64,000 bases of DNA from Nipponacmea schrenckii. Taxonomy: Eukaryota; Mollusca; Gastropoda; Lottiidae. The position numbers and the translations under genes are program-made. Numbering within the stretch: position 1 is the stretch's first letter; every line of letters starts with the position of its first letter. Positions 50,401-62,400 of the stretch are shown in pieces. The stretch is taken from contig CM060202.1 in NCBI GenBank assembly GCA_030562195.1, positions 24,476,317 through 24,540,316 of the forward strand, given 5' to 3'. The notes under the pieces were generated by a model that was not told the origin of the DNA, did no database searches, and saw nothing but the letters and a program-made list of their open reading frames with translations.

Positions 50401-53400
50401 TAATATTTATGTTAAATAAGCGCTATATAAAAATTTTGTAATAATAATAATAATTAAAAACCTGACCTTGTATGCCCAATTTTTAAGTAAAAGTTTTAGA
50501 ACTATCCAGTCAATTAAGAACTATCTAAAGTGGAATCAAAACTTTACATTTATACCTTGATGATTAAGAGTATCCAGAATTGAATTTTCATTTAAAACTT
50601 GTATTAGGAATTGTCAGGCAAAACCCTCATTGTACGAAGCAGGCAAGCCCAATATCACCCTCTATCCTCTATGTATTCAGGAATCATTTTGATATTTCTA
50701 AACCTTATGATGTAACATTTTGGTGTTTATTTGTTCATGCCTTTTTATGATGTTATTTATTATACAGTCATACACTGAACATCTATCTTAGTTTAAAATA
50801 ATTTTCAGACTTTTAACATTTTGTGACACATAAATATAGATTGAATATCAATGTTTTCATGGAAACATAATGTTGAAATATGATAATCTTAATCTAGTTA
50901 TGAATAGTTCTGCTTGTCATTATACAGTTATACACTGAACATCTATCTTAGTTTGAAATAGTTATATATAATTTGAACATTTTGTGATACATAAACAGGG
51001 GCGTAGCGTGACCATTCTGACCTGGAGGTGTAACCTCTAAACTTTACCGACGAAAATATTGGTTGTGTCTGATTCTTGGACGAATTCCGATTCATGCGTC
51101 CAGTGAAATTTAGCAACTGACTCGTTCAGTATGTGGAAATCTTTCTTGTGGTCTGTCAGAAACTGAAATAATTTGGTCAGCTTAAGAATACGAAGCAAAG
51201 TGCCCACCCCTCCGTCCGTATTTATAGACAACGAGACATTTCATGTCGTCGGTGGGATATCAAAAGATCGTATATCCGGTTTTAGCACTAAGGTACATTT
51301 TTGCACTAACGTGACTCCCCGTAAATGGTAAAGAACCCATATATCTAAGCCAAATAAAAGTGACGTATTGGGTCTTATGACTAAAAGGCGTATATCGATT
51401 GTCTTAAAATAATATATGCCAATAAGACGTATATCTTTGTCAAAAATCACCTTGTGATGTGATGAATATTATACATTATCAATTGATCAATGAATTTGTT
51501 TCTTGCTTTCTTTGCTGTCCACCTTGTATATCCAATCGTGACTATGTTTTCGAGCAGCAGCCTAGCAAGACTGCATACCTTGAAAGGTCTTTGGAATGGT
51601 AACGATGATGGAAGTTTCAACGTTCAATCTCCCTTTAAATTCGCACTTGTATCCTATTTTATGCGTCTCTCCTTTGACCGATTTAAGGTAGGTGCAAGCG
51701 GGCGACCACTTTTTATGTTCTTGGAAAGGTATGTCCTTACATTCCCATTCTCTCACTCTGACAGCACACGCCACACATTTGACGATATCCATCTCTCCGG
51801 TGAAAATAAAAACCGGCCTCGGCTAAACAACGCTCGTCTGGTGAATTATGCGGCCAGTTACTGAACGATTCCAGGCCTTTTTTTTTAACCATATGAATTT
51901 GTTCATGTTGTGATCTAGACGTCGTTCTCGTGAAAGTGGCTGTTTGGGATTCTGTTTTGGCTCATCTGTGGGTTCAAAGTTAGGATCAGGATGGAATTAG
52001 ACGGGTTGGGGTTCTCCTATGACGCGCTTCCACTGCTTATAACCTGAATGTATTCTGCCGTTGTTGTTCGATGAGTTTCTTTTTTTATAGAGGAGATTGG
52101 CATGCCACGTGACCAATGCAGGGGGAGGAACCCACACCTTTCTCCCTTCTGAACACAATAGACAACGTGAGATAAACGTTTTCACATTATATACACAAAA
52201 ATAAAAACTACAAGAATATACATTGTTATTTTTTTTTATCACACATGCAAAAATCAAACAATACAATAACTACAATGTCATGAAAAAAAATGAGGGGGTA
52301 AAAGAGTTTTTAGTTTCAGGTTGGGATATTCACTTTTTTTCGGAGTGCTCCTTCATCCACGGTGAATGCTGCAACAGTTTCGGGATCCAATAGACGGAAC
52401 CAATCAGCATCTGTATAGAATCCCTTATGATTATCTGCGATGGAACAAAAGCTGAACAGACCAATAGGTTTCTAACAGCCGCATCGTTATACCATCGTTC
52501 TTCACTCTACCATTTAGTCACGTGACTTTCTGCCTCGTCTATAAGACTGCCGATGGTTTTTTCCGAATTTCTTCCTTAGAGGGTGCAATTATAAATGCCC
52601 CCCTTAACAGTGGCACCATTCCCTGACTTTGGGCATTTTTGGGCAAACGTGTAGGTGTTTGACAAACCTCCAATATATGTTCCGTAACGTTGTCTTGCAA
52701 TAAAAACATTGAAAGTAAGCGTCCATCATATTTCTATATTGAGTGAATACAAAATGCAAGTTACAATCTTGACAACGGTCCATGATGATTGAAGAGTTGC
52801 ATTCAGGGTTTCTGTTTTAAAACGATACGCTTTATTTCCTCGGACACAAAGTAACACAAAATCTTCCTATTCTATAAGTTTGTACCAAATAAAGATTCGT
52901 TATATATGCATTTCTTGCCGGCCGTTGAAACCTATCACCTTAAAATGCCGGGGTCGAGTCATCTGCTATTGAAAGTGGACATAAATATCAATTATGATAA
53001 TTTTATTCGCAAATTAATGAAAAAGGCTACGATTTTTATTCCATAACCGTCATAAGCCATATATAAAAATAGCGGTAGGTCGAGCTGATCGAAGTTCAAT
53101 TCAGGTGACACGGGTAATAAAAATTTTAATTGGGTAAAAAATTGGTAAAAATTCTTCTATAACAGCCCCCATTCATCAAACGGAACTTTCCATAACTAGA
53201 TTAAGATTATCATATTTCAACATTGTGAAACCATGAAAACATAGATATTCAATCTATATTTATCACAAAATGTTAAAAGTCTGAAAATTATTTCAAACTA
53301 AGATAGATGTTCAGTGTATAACTGTATGATGACAAACAGAACTATTCATAACTAGATTAAGATTATCATATTTCAACAATGTGTTTCCATGAAAACATAG

Positions 53401-56400
53401 ATATTCCATCTATATTTATGTATCACAAAAGGAATCGTTTGAAGAGATATATGAGTCTTATGTTTATTCTGACTGTGTCACCATAAATACTTTCTGTTCC
53501 GAAACACAGCATTTCACGTTCTGCATTTGAATGTCTAATTGTCTGTGTTACATGTTTTCCTTTTCAAACGAACGTAATACTGAGTTCTAGAATTGAATGT
53601 TTTTAAACAATCGTCACAGTTATAAGTTTGTCTCATGGTAATTAACACACTCAAGGAAAGTTTGTTTTAAAAGTTTATTCTAGCATTTTATTTTTTTTTT
53701 TTTGGTTAAGAACAGCGGTTATCTTTTCGTTATCACGGGTAGGAAATGATATCTCGTTAGTGGATGAGGAAATTTTAAAATTTGCTCCTTCATATTTTCT
53801 TATGTCTAAATATAAATAGCCCCTGTATTTGTTGACGGTGATGATAAGATTATTTCTAGCACAGTTTCTTTTATCTTTAACTCCTTTCACGTTTTCTGCT
53901 ACCTTCTCAATAAGATTTAACACTTGATTTCTTTTTCTCAGCATCAGAAATGCAAAGTTGCGTATCATAGTTTGTTAGTTTGTTGGATAAATTAAGTTTA
54001 ATCTGATTCACTCGTAATTATAATCTTCACAGTTAAATAATACAATAAATATTATGTAAATAAAACTTAGACATATATAAATAAGCTAGATAAATTATAC
54101 GCGATTATACTTTGATCAGCGTGCTCCTGCTGAATTGCAGTCTTTTGCTGCTCCAGTGTATTCATTTTATTGATTGTGAAGAATTCTTGCTTTCTTTTAT
54201 CTTCATCTAAAATCAGGCAAATTTTATGCGAAACTGTATTTCTCAGTACTGTGCAACCGTAAAACCGAAAAACTGGTACTAGCTATAAAAGATCACTCAA
54301 ATTGTTTCTGTTAAATACTACTTAAAATAGATTAATAGAGTATCAACAATATTCAATTAACTTTATTTAGTTTCTTCTTCTAAATTATATTGGAACTATT
54401 CAAACTATAAGCATCTTCAAAATTTATTCAAAGTCGGTATTAAATATCGTAAACTCGAGACTGTAGCTCTTCTCTCCACTCTACACTTTTAAACGGTGTT
54501 TCCCTATACGCCTAACACTAACATTTCAAAAGGAACAAATTGTGAGGACGATCGACGAGTTCGTCTACACAAATCCTCCATAGATATGTAACTTGGTCTT
54601 CGTTGATATTAGTATATGCCATTTCAAACAACTTAACACAATTAATGACAGTGTTGTATCTTTTCCCTACTTTTGTGATATTCTGCTCAATTACTCGTTC
54701 TTATGCTTTGCTAAGAAAATATTCAACCATGAGCGTTTTCACATTTCAATTTCATTTACGAAAGTATCAATCATTCCTGTGTATTGTGAAAGCGGAAATC
54801 AAACCATCTACACTCACAAAAAACATTTAACTTTTTAAGGAGATTTATACACCTTTATCATCATTATCATTAATAGTATAATGAGATTTCTACACTTTAA
54901 TTACTTCAACACGGATTTAGGAGAAATTAACACCAATTTTATAAGATTTCTCAGGATAATTATGCTAATTTTATGTTCACGCTTGAAAGATCAAAGATGA
55001 AATGCCGCTATAGACTGTCTATAGTAAAAACCTATCATAGCGACCCACCTTACAATACTAACCCTTCATTATACTATAGTATTAATACAGGATACCCTTC
55101 ATTGTATACTATAGTATTAATACAGGATACCCTTCATTGTATACTATAGTATTAATACAGGATACCCTTCATTGTATACTATAGTATTAATACAGGATAC
55201 CCTTCATTGTATACTATAGTATTAATACAGGATACCCTTCATTGTATACTATAGTATTACTACAGGATACCCTTCACTGTATACTTTAGTATTAATACAG
55301 GATACCCTTCATTGTATACTATAGTATTCATACAGGATATCCTTCACTGTATACTATAGTATTAATACAGGATACCCTTCATTGTATACTATAGTATTAA
55401 TACAGGATACCCTTCATTGAATACTATAGTATTAATACAGGATACCCTTCATTGTATACTACAGTATTAATACAGGATACACTTCATTGTATACTATAGT
55501 ATTAATACAGGATACCCTTCATTGTATACTATAGTATTAATACAGGATACCCTTCATTGTATACTATAGTATTAATACAGGATACCCTTCATTGTATACT
55601 ACAGTATTAATACAGGATACACTTCATTGTATACTATAGTATTAATACAGGATACCCTTCATTGTATACTATAGTATTAATACAGGATACCCTTCATTGT
55701 ATACTACAGTATTAATACAGGATACACTTCATTGTATAATATAGAATTAATACAGGATACACTTCATTGTATACTATAGTATTAATACAGGATACCCTTC
55801 ATTGTATACTATAGTATTAAAACAGGATACCCTTCATTGTATACTATAGTATTAATACAGGATACCCTTCATTGTATACTATAGTATTAATACAGGATAC
55901 CCTTCATTGTATACTACAGTATTAATACAGGATACACTTCATTGTATACTATAGTATTAATACAGGATACCCTTCATTGAATACTATAGTATTAATACAG
56001 GATACCCTTCATTGTATACTACAGTATTAATACAGGATACACTTCATTGTATACTATAGTATTAATACAGGATACCCTTCATTGTATACTATAGTATTAA
56101 TACAGGATACCCTTCATTGTATACTATAGTATTAATACAGGATACCCTTCATTGTATACTACAGTATTAATACAGGATACACTTCATTGTATACTATAGT
56201 ATTAATACAGGATACCCTTCATTGTATACTACAGTATTAATACAGGATACACTTCATTGTATACTATAGTATTAATACAGGATACCCTTCATTGTATACT
56301 ATAGTATTAATACAGGATACCCTTCATTGTATACTATAGTATTAATACAGGATACCCTTCATTGTATACTACAGTATTAATACAGGATACACTTCATTGT

Positions 56401-59400
56401 ATACTATAGTATTAATACAGGATACCCTTCATTGTATACTATAGTATTAATACAGGATACCCTTCATTGTATACTACAGTATTAATACAGGATACACTTC
56501 ATTGTATAATATAGAATTAATACAGGATACCCTTCATTGTATACTATAGTATTACTACAGGATACCCTTCATTGTATACTATAGTATTAAAACAGGATAC
56601 CCTTCATTGTATACTATAGTATTAATACAGGATACCCTTCATTGTATACTATAGTATTAATACAGGATACCCTTCATTGTATACTACAGTATTAATACAG
56701 GATACCCTTCATTGTATACTATAGTATTAATACAGGATACCCTTCATTGAATACTATAGTATTAATACAGGATACCCTTCACTGTATACTATAGTATTAA
56801 TACAGGATGCCCTTCACTGTATAAAATAGTATTAATACAGGATACCCTTCATTGAATACTATAGTATTAATACAGGATACCCTTCATTGTATACTATAGT
56901 ATTAATACAGGATACCCTTCATTGTATATTATTGTATTAATACAGAATATCCTTCATTGTATACTATAGTATGAGTGAGATAAAATAACATACTTTTCAA
57001 AAGACAGACATCTAGTCTTCGCTCTTCAAATGTCATTGTATTATACTTGTGATGTTGGACGAGTGTGAATTGAGGACATACGGACTGGATTTGTGAGAGG
57101 GTATTCAAAAGTCTTTCACTAGTGGCCTTGTTGTTTATTGCTTTTTTGAAGTACATGGCGTAATTGGGGAATTCCTCGGGAATGTCTGTAAGAGAGATAA
57201 CTCTTGATATGCACAGACAACATTTACATAATATCTCCCTTTTTGAGACGAAAAAAGAAACTAAAAATTCAAAAGTGAAATCACATTTCAGACCTAGATA
57301 AATGGTTATTTAGAAAGTTCAATCTACTAGGTTTTTCTTAAAATACCACCACTCTTCGATTATCACTTCTTATATCTGAATCAAAATCAGTGTCACTTTG
57401 ATCAGTTTGAACATCCACGTTGTTATAAATGTTAAGGTCTTGGGGTTTTTTTCAATACGTAACGTCCTTCATTTTGACTCTATAACTTCCCCATGTTTTG
57501 TCACATCTAACTCTCACTGAATCTCCTTTCTCCAATCCAGGGAGATTTCCAACTCTCACTGAATCTCATTTCTCCAATCCATGGAGATTTCCTAACTCTC
57601 ACGGAATCTCCTTTCTCCAATCCAGAGATTTCTTGCAGGTGAATCGTACCATTTTGAACAATTTGGCTTATCACCATTATATTGAGACAACAGTGACCTC
57701 AAATGTCATGTCTGTTAAAAGGTTATTAGCTGGAGAGAGACCATCCGTTCCAGGTGTAGTCCGATGAGCTAATAAAGCTAAACATGTTCTTCATTATAAG
57801 TAATAGCCTTTTTGAATAACATTTTAACAGTTTTCACATTTACCTTGATGTCACATGGTCAATGGTTGGTTAGGATTTTAGTATGATAAGAGTTGTTCTT
57901 TCTGTCTAACTTCTTGGCATGTCCTCTAATTCATCAGATATTACTGTCCAATATAAATAATATCTTAATCTAGCTCTATGACCTAGATGTATTCGTCCAA
58001 GCATAAGTTTTCTCATCACACTAGGGACGATAAGAGAATTACCTTTTAATAAAATTCCATTTGTTGTATAGGCAATTTCATCACGAAACGTATAATGGTT
58101 TGGCTAAGCTATCTAAAGTTTTAGTATCATCTATCAATTGAAGAGCACTGTCATTTTAAGTGTTTACTCTGAATTGTTCCATCATTTTATCAGGCACAGG
58201 GTAATTTCTGATAGGAGTAGAGTCATTAAGTGGCACTCGTGAAAGTGTATCAGGAACCACTAAATCCTTTCCAGTAATGTATTTATATTCATATTATTGT
58301 CATATTATTGAAGATTGAGTAGAAATCTCTGTATTCTTGCTATTATTAGGAAAAGCTACAGGCACTTCCATGTTTTTATTCAGGAATAGCACCTAAACCA
58401 TTCTTTGACGATTCTTTGCTAACACGAACTGGAAGATTCACATCAAAGAATTGAAGTATAGGAGTATAAAAGTTGTCTCATTTGTTTGATCGACTGATTT
58501 GTAGAAATTTTAAATAAAACATATTTTCTAGAAGTTTACGAAATGGAGCAGCTTTAAGCGACAGATTGGACAGAAATTTACCCATGTAGTTCACAGATCC
58601 ATGAAATCTCTGTAGTTCTCGTTTGGTAGTTGGAGTAGGCATATTCAAAATAGCAGCAACTTTTGAAGAATCTGGCATGATTCCCTGTCTACAGATAATG
58701 TGACCAAGATAATTGCTTTGAGAAGCACCATTGACACACTTTTGTTGAGTTTTAAACCTGAGTTTCGAATTCTCTCGAATGTTGATTCGTGTCGTTGGTC
58801 ATTATGATATTATCTTGGATATTTGCTAAGCCTTCTACACTTTCGGCAACATCAGCATGGAAGATCTCAGGAGCAGAGAGTATTCCAAAAGGCAGTCTTA
58901 GGAATTTAAATCTACCTCTATCTATCTTTATCTAGTTTGAACTGCCAGAACCCACTAGAAGCATCCGATTTACTACACAATTCGGCTCCGGACATGTCTA
59001 TATAGAAATTATATCTTATTGTGTAGGCAATTGATAATGATGTCTCTTAATTGCCTGATTAAGGTATTTTGGATTTAAACAGACTCTTATAGATGCATTT
59101 GTTTTTTCAACCACCACATAGTTATTAACCCACTAGGCTCTGTCATTTTCTCAATTATGTTGAGTCTTCCATCCTTTCAAGTTCTTGTTTGAGTTTTGGT
59201 AGACGTGCACAAGCAACTTTCCTAGGAGGATTGATCACTGGAGTTACACTAGCATCTACTTCAATTTTATGTATTTTTGGCAAACAACCAATTTCACCAA
59301 AACTTTTCGCTTTCTTTTGAGTATATTGTAGATAGATTTTTGTAAAGCATCAACTTGGCTTCCTGTATCTAATTTAAAATCTACATGTAATTTGTTGATT

Positions 59401-62400
59401 TGTTGAGCAGTAAGTTCCACCATACAATCATTTTGCTTTTTATCTATATCAAGAGTATGGATTTTCGTTACCAAACCAATATAGAATTCATGATTGGATT
59501 CATCATTTTCATCACTGGTGTCATTATATTTATTGATTTGTCTGAGATCTTTCCGATTTTTAGGAAAAGGAAGTTCAGATTATTGACGACACATCTAAGC
59601 GAAATGGTTGAGTTGACCACAGGATTTGCATGGTTTTCCCCAGGCAGGGCATTTACCTCTGGGATGAGTACCGCCACAAGAGAGATATTCGAGTATGTAA
59701 TTCTTCTGAGAATAGACATCTTGCCCAGGTTGAGAGCGAAGATTTAAGTTATAATTAATACTATTGTTCTGTGGTTTGCTGTGAGAGTTGAAGACAATCT
59801 TCTAGATCCAATGGCTATAGGGCGCATGTTGTCCACAGAATCCCCTGAGTCCTTAGTAGATACTGCCTCATTTGATTTCTTTTCTTTTTTTAAGTACATG
59901 ACGTAATTGGGGAATGCCTCAAGAATGTCTGTAAGGGAGATACTTCTTATTGCGCACATACAACATTAAATTATTTTATTGTAAATTGACGTTTGACAAA
60001 ACTTTATGTATAATATAACATAATTTGTTTTCTAGTTGAAAGTAAACAGTGCAAGAAAACAGAAAATGGAGAGTGTAAGAACTTAGAAATAATTGTGGGC
60101 CAACATGGGGAGGACGTAGAGTTTAATTTTTCCCTTTCTGGTCTCATTGAAGAGTATAATGAATATACCTCTGAATTTGGTGTAGAGAAGATCAATCAAA
60201 GTGAAATTAACATTCATGTTTTGCAAAATGACTCAATTATTCGGTTTAAAAATCAGATGGATTCTTTAAAAGTAGATCCGATTTATAAGAATGGTAAACC
60301 TGTTTATATTGACAACAACAGAACAACAATCGTCCTCAAGAATGATACTTTACTGGTGAAAATAACAAAACTACGACAAGAAGATGTTGGAATATATTGG
60401 GTAGCTTTATATTGGCTTTGTTTTGGACACAAAGCTTTGATAATGGCAGGTAAGGTATTGGTTTGACTTTAAAGATTATTTTAATATAGTAAAGTTCATG
60501 ATGCACTGTTTCTGTAAAGGATCACGATTTTATGTACAAAGGTACCCCGTTCCACATGGCATAGTTCTATCTATCCCATCATATCAGTTTGTGTGATTCT
60601 GTTTCTAAAATTTGGTTAGGATGAAGTTCATTACAATGGTGATTTCTTATTCGTTGAAAATTGGATGCAATTTTATCTTTTAAGTTTTGTATTTGGTAAA
60701 ATATATCCAAAAAGACAACAAAGGCTACGTTGACCCTCATAGATAAATTCAGAGGCGATACAAACAGTCGCAGAGCGGTATCATGTGTTATTCTTACTGA
60801 ATTATTTTATTTTTAGAAATTCCATGTATGTTTCAGGGAAACCCACAATCAAAGAATTGCTTCCACCAAATCCTGTTTTAAAACCAGAAGATAACTATAC
60901 TTCAACCATACAACTTGAATGTCACAGTGTTTCAACCAGTGTAGGAGAATGTTCACTGTCCATGTACACATTGTGGTATAGAAATGGAATGAGAATGACT
61001 GACTTAGATCCAACTTCATCTCAAATTAACGTGACTGTAGATCATAATGGTGGAAACTTTACATGTCTGGCTACAGATTATCCCCCTTGTTATAATAGAC
61101 TACAGACCACAAAACATTATAATGGTAAATATAATTGGGGAATAATTATTCATACTTTTGAAAGTGCTTGATGTTGTAACATGATATTGGACAACCCAGT
61201 TAATGATGGTAATATTTACTACTCATATCACATCACTGTCCTGATTTACTTGGTCGGTTTGATCACATGTTTACGGCCTAGGCGGCTTATAAAGAGTATC
61301 TGTAATACAGCAAATAATTTTAATAATTTGCTTTCATTTTGTTGAGATATTAATTGTTAAACTGATAGATATATATGTTACACTTTACATTGCAATATGA
61401 CCTATATCATACAGAATATTAAAAGGAACAGATTCTCCATTCGTTTACCAATCATATCTTATTTTCAGAATTATTTAGCTAAGCTTATCAGTTCACCGTC
61501 ATAATTTAAGCTTTCAAGTCCATATCCTTCCAGAATTATCTGAGTTTGAAAATTTAAATGACCACTCATCATTTCTGAATAGAGTAAAATTCTAAATTTA
61601 AAGTATCCCTCAGTATGAAGAATTCTATAAATAAAATTGAAAAGATTAGCACTGATTGGATCTCTCTGTCTTTCTCCTGTTCTCTGGTTGAAATATATTC
61701 TAGTGATTCCTTTACTCATTACTAGACAAAAAGTATGTTTATTTGTAAGAAATTGGAACAGTGTAATTATTGTATACATAATGAATGATACTATCAAAGG
61801 TTTCCTTAAACTTAATTGTTAAAAAGAATCATACTTTTAGATTGTCTTTGGTTTGTTGATGACACAGAATAAAATTATAATTGTCATAGAATATACTTCG
61901 AGACAAATTGTTTTGTGTACAAGAGATAAATAGCAGTCTCACACTCAAATGAAATGAAATAAATGGAGTTTTACTCTTTTGCACCTTATGGGAAAAAAGT
62001 TTTTAAGTATGGATAGAATATTTTATTGAGTATCGTTGCAACCTATTTTATACAAAAATATTATATTTACGTTTATTTTTTATTATTATTTTTTTTTTTA
62101 CAGTTTTGAATATTGAAGAGTGTAATAATGTCTTTGAGATTGAAACCGTTATAGTTCAACCTGAATGTAAGTATTTTATTCCTGAATAACTATCAGATTG
62201 TGGACATGGTGCTCAATGGTGGTTTGTAATGTCAGTCCATACAATTAATGTGAGATTGTTCATTATTACCGAGAATTGCTCCGTTTTAAAAAAACACACG
62301 TTAAATATTTAGCTCTTTTACAGTCTAGAAGGCAATACCGAAACTTGATGAAAGTGTTAATTCACAGAATTAAAATCAATTGAAACAAAATATTTAATTT

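Larger units (their letters stand above)
56985..59970 (-). mobile_element. Ty3/Gypsy LTR retrotransposon remnant
   Basis: Read on the minus strand from 59970 to 56985: LTR-like start (59970-59880), gag zinc knuckle CGGTHPRGKCPAW (about 59675-59637), aspartic protease FKLDTGSQVDAL (about 59375-59340), RT pieces FLRLPFGILSAPEIF (58910-58865) and the connection STPTTKRELQRFHGS-type block (58640-58590), RNase H LQFFDVNLPVRVS (about 58455-58417), VPDTLSRVPLND (about 58258-58223), integrase end RTTPGTDGLSPANNLL (57768-57721) and GDSVRVR, a polypurine tract AAAAAGGGAGATAT (57245-57232), then an LTR-like 3' end starting TGTAAATG (57228). Many stops and deletions; no intact ORF. Mag-like lineage by motif only. 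Confidence 0.75.

Noticed and set aside
51490..51864. 124-codon plus-strand frame starting with a hydrophobic segment
   Set aside because: It is the antisense shadow of the BIR-domain fragment, whose zinc-ligand pattern on the minus strand is much stronger evidence.
55053..56972. CRISPR-like regular array
   Set aside because: The repeat is uninterrupted, with no unique spacers, and the genome is animal.
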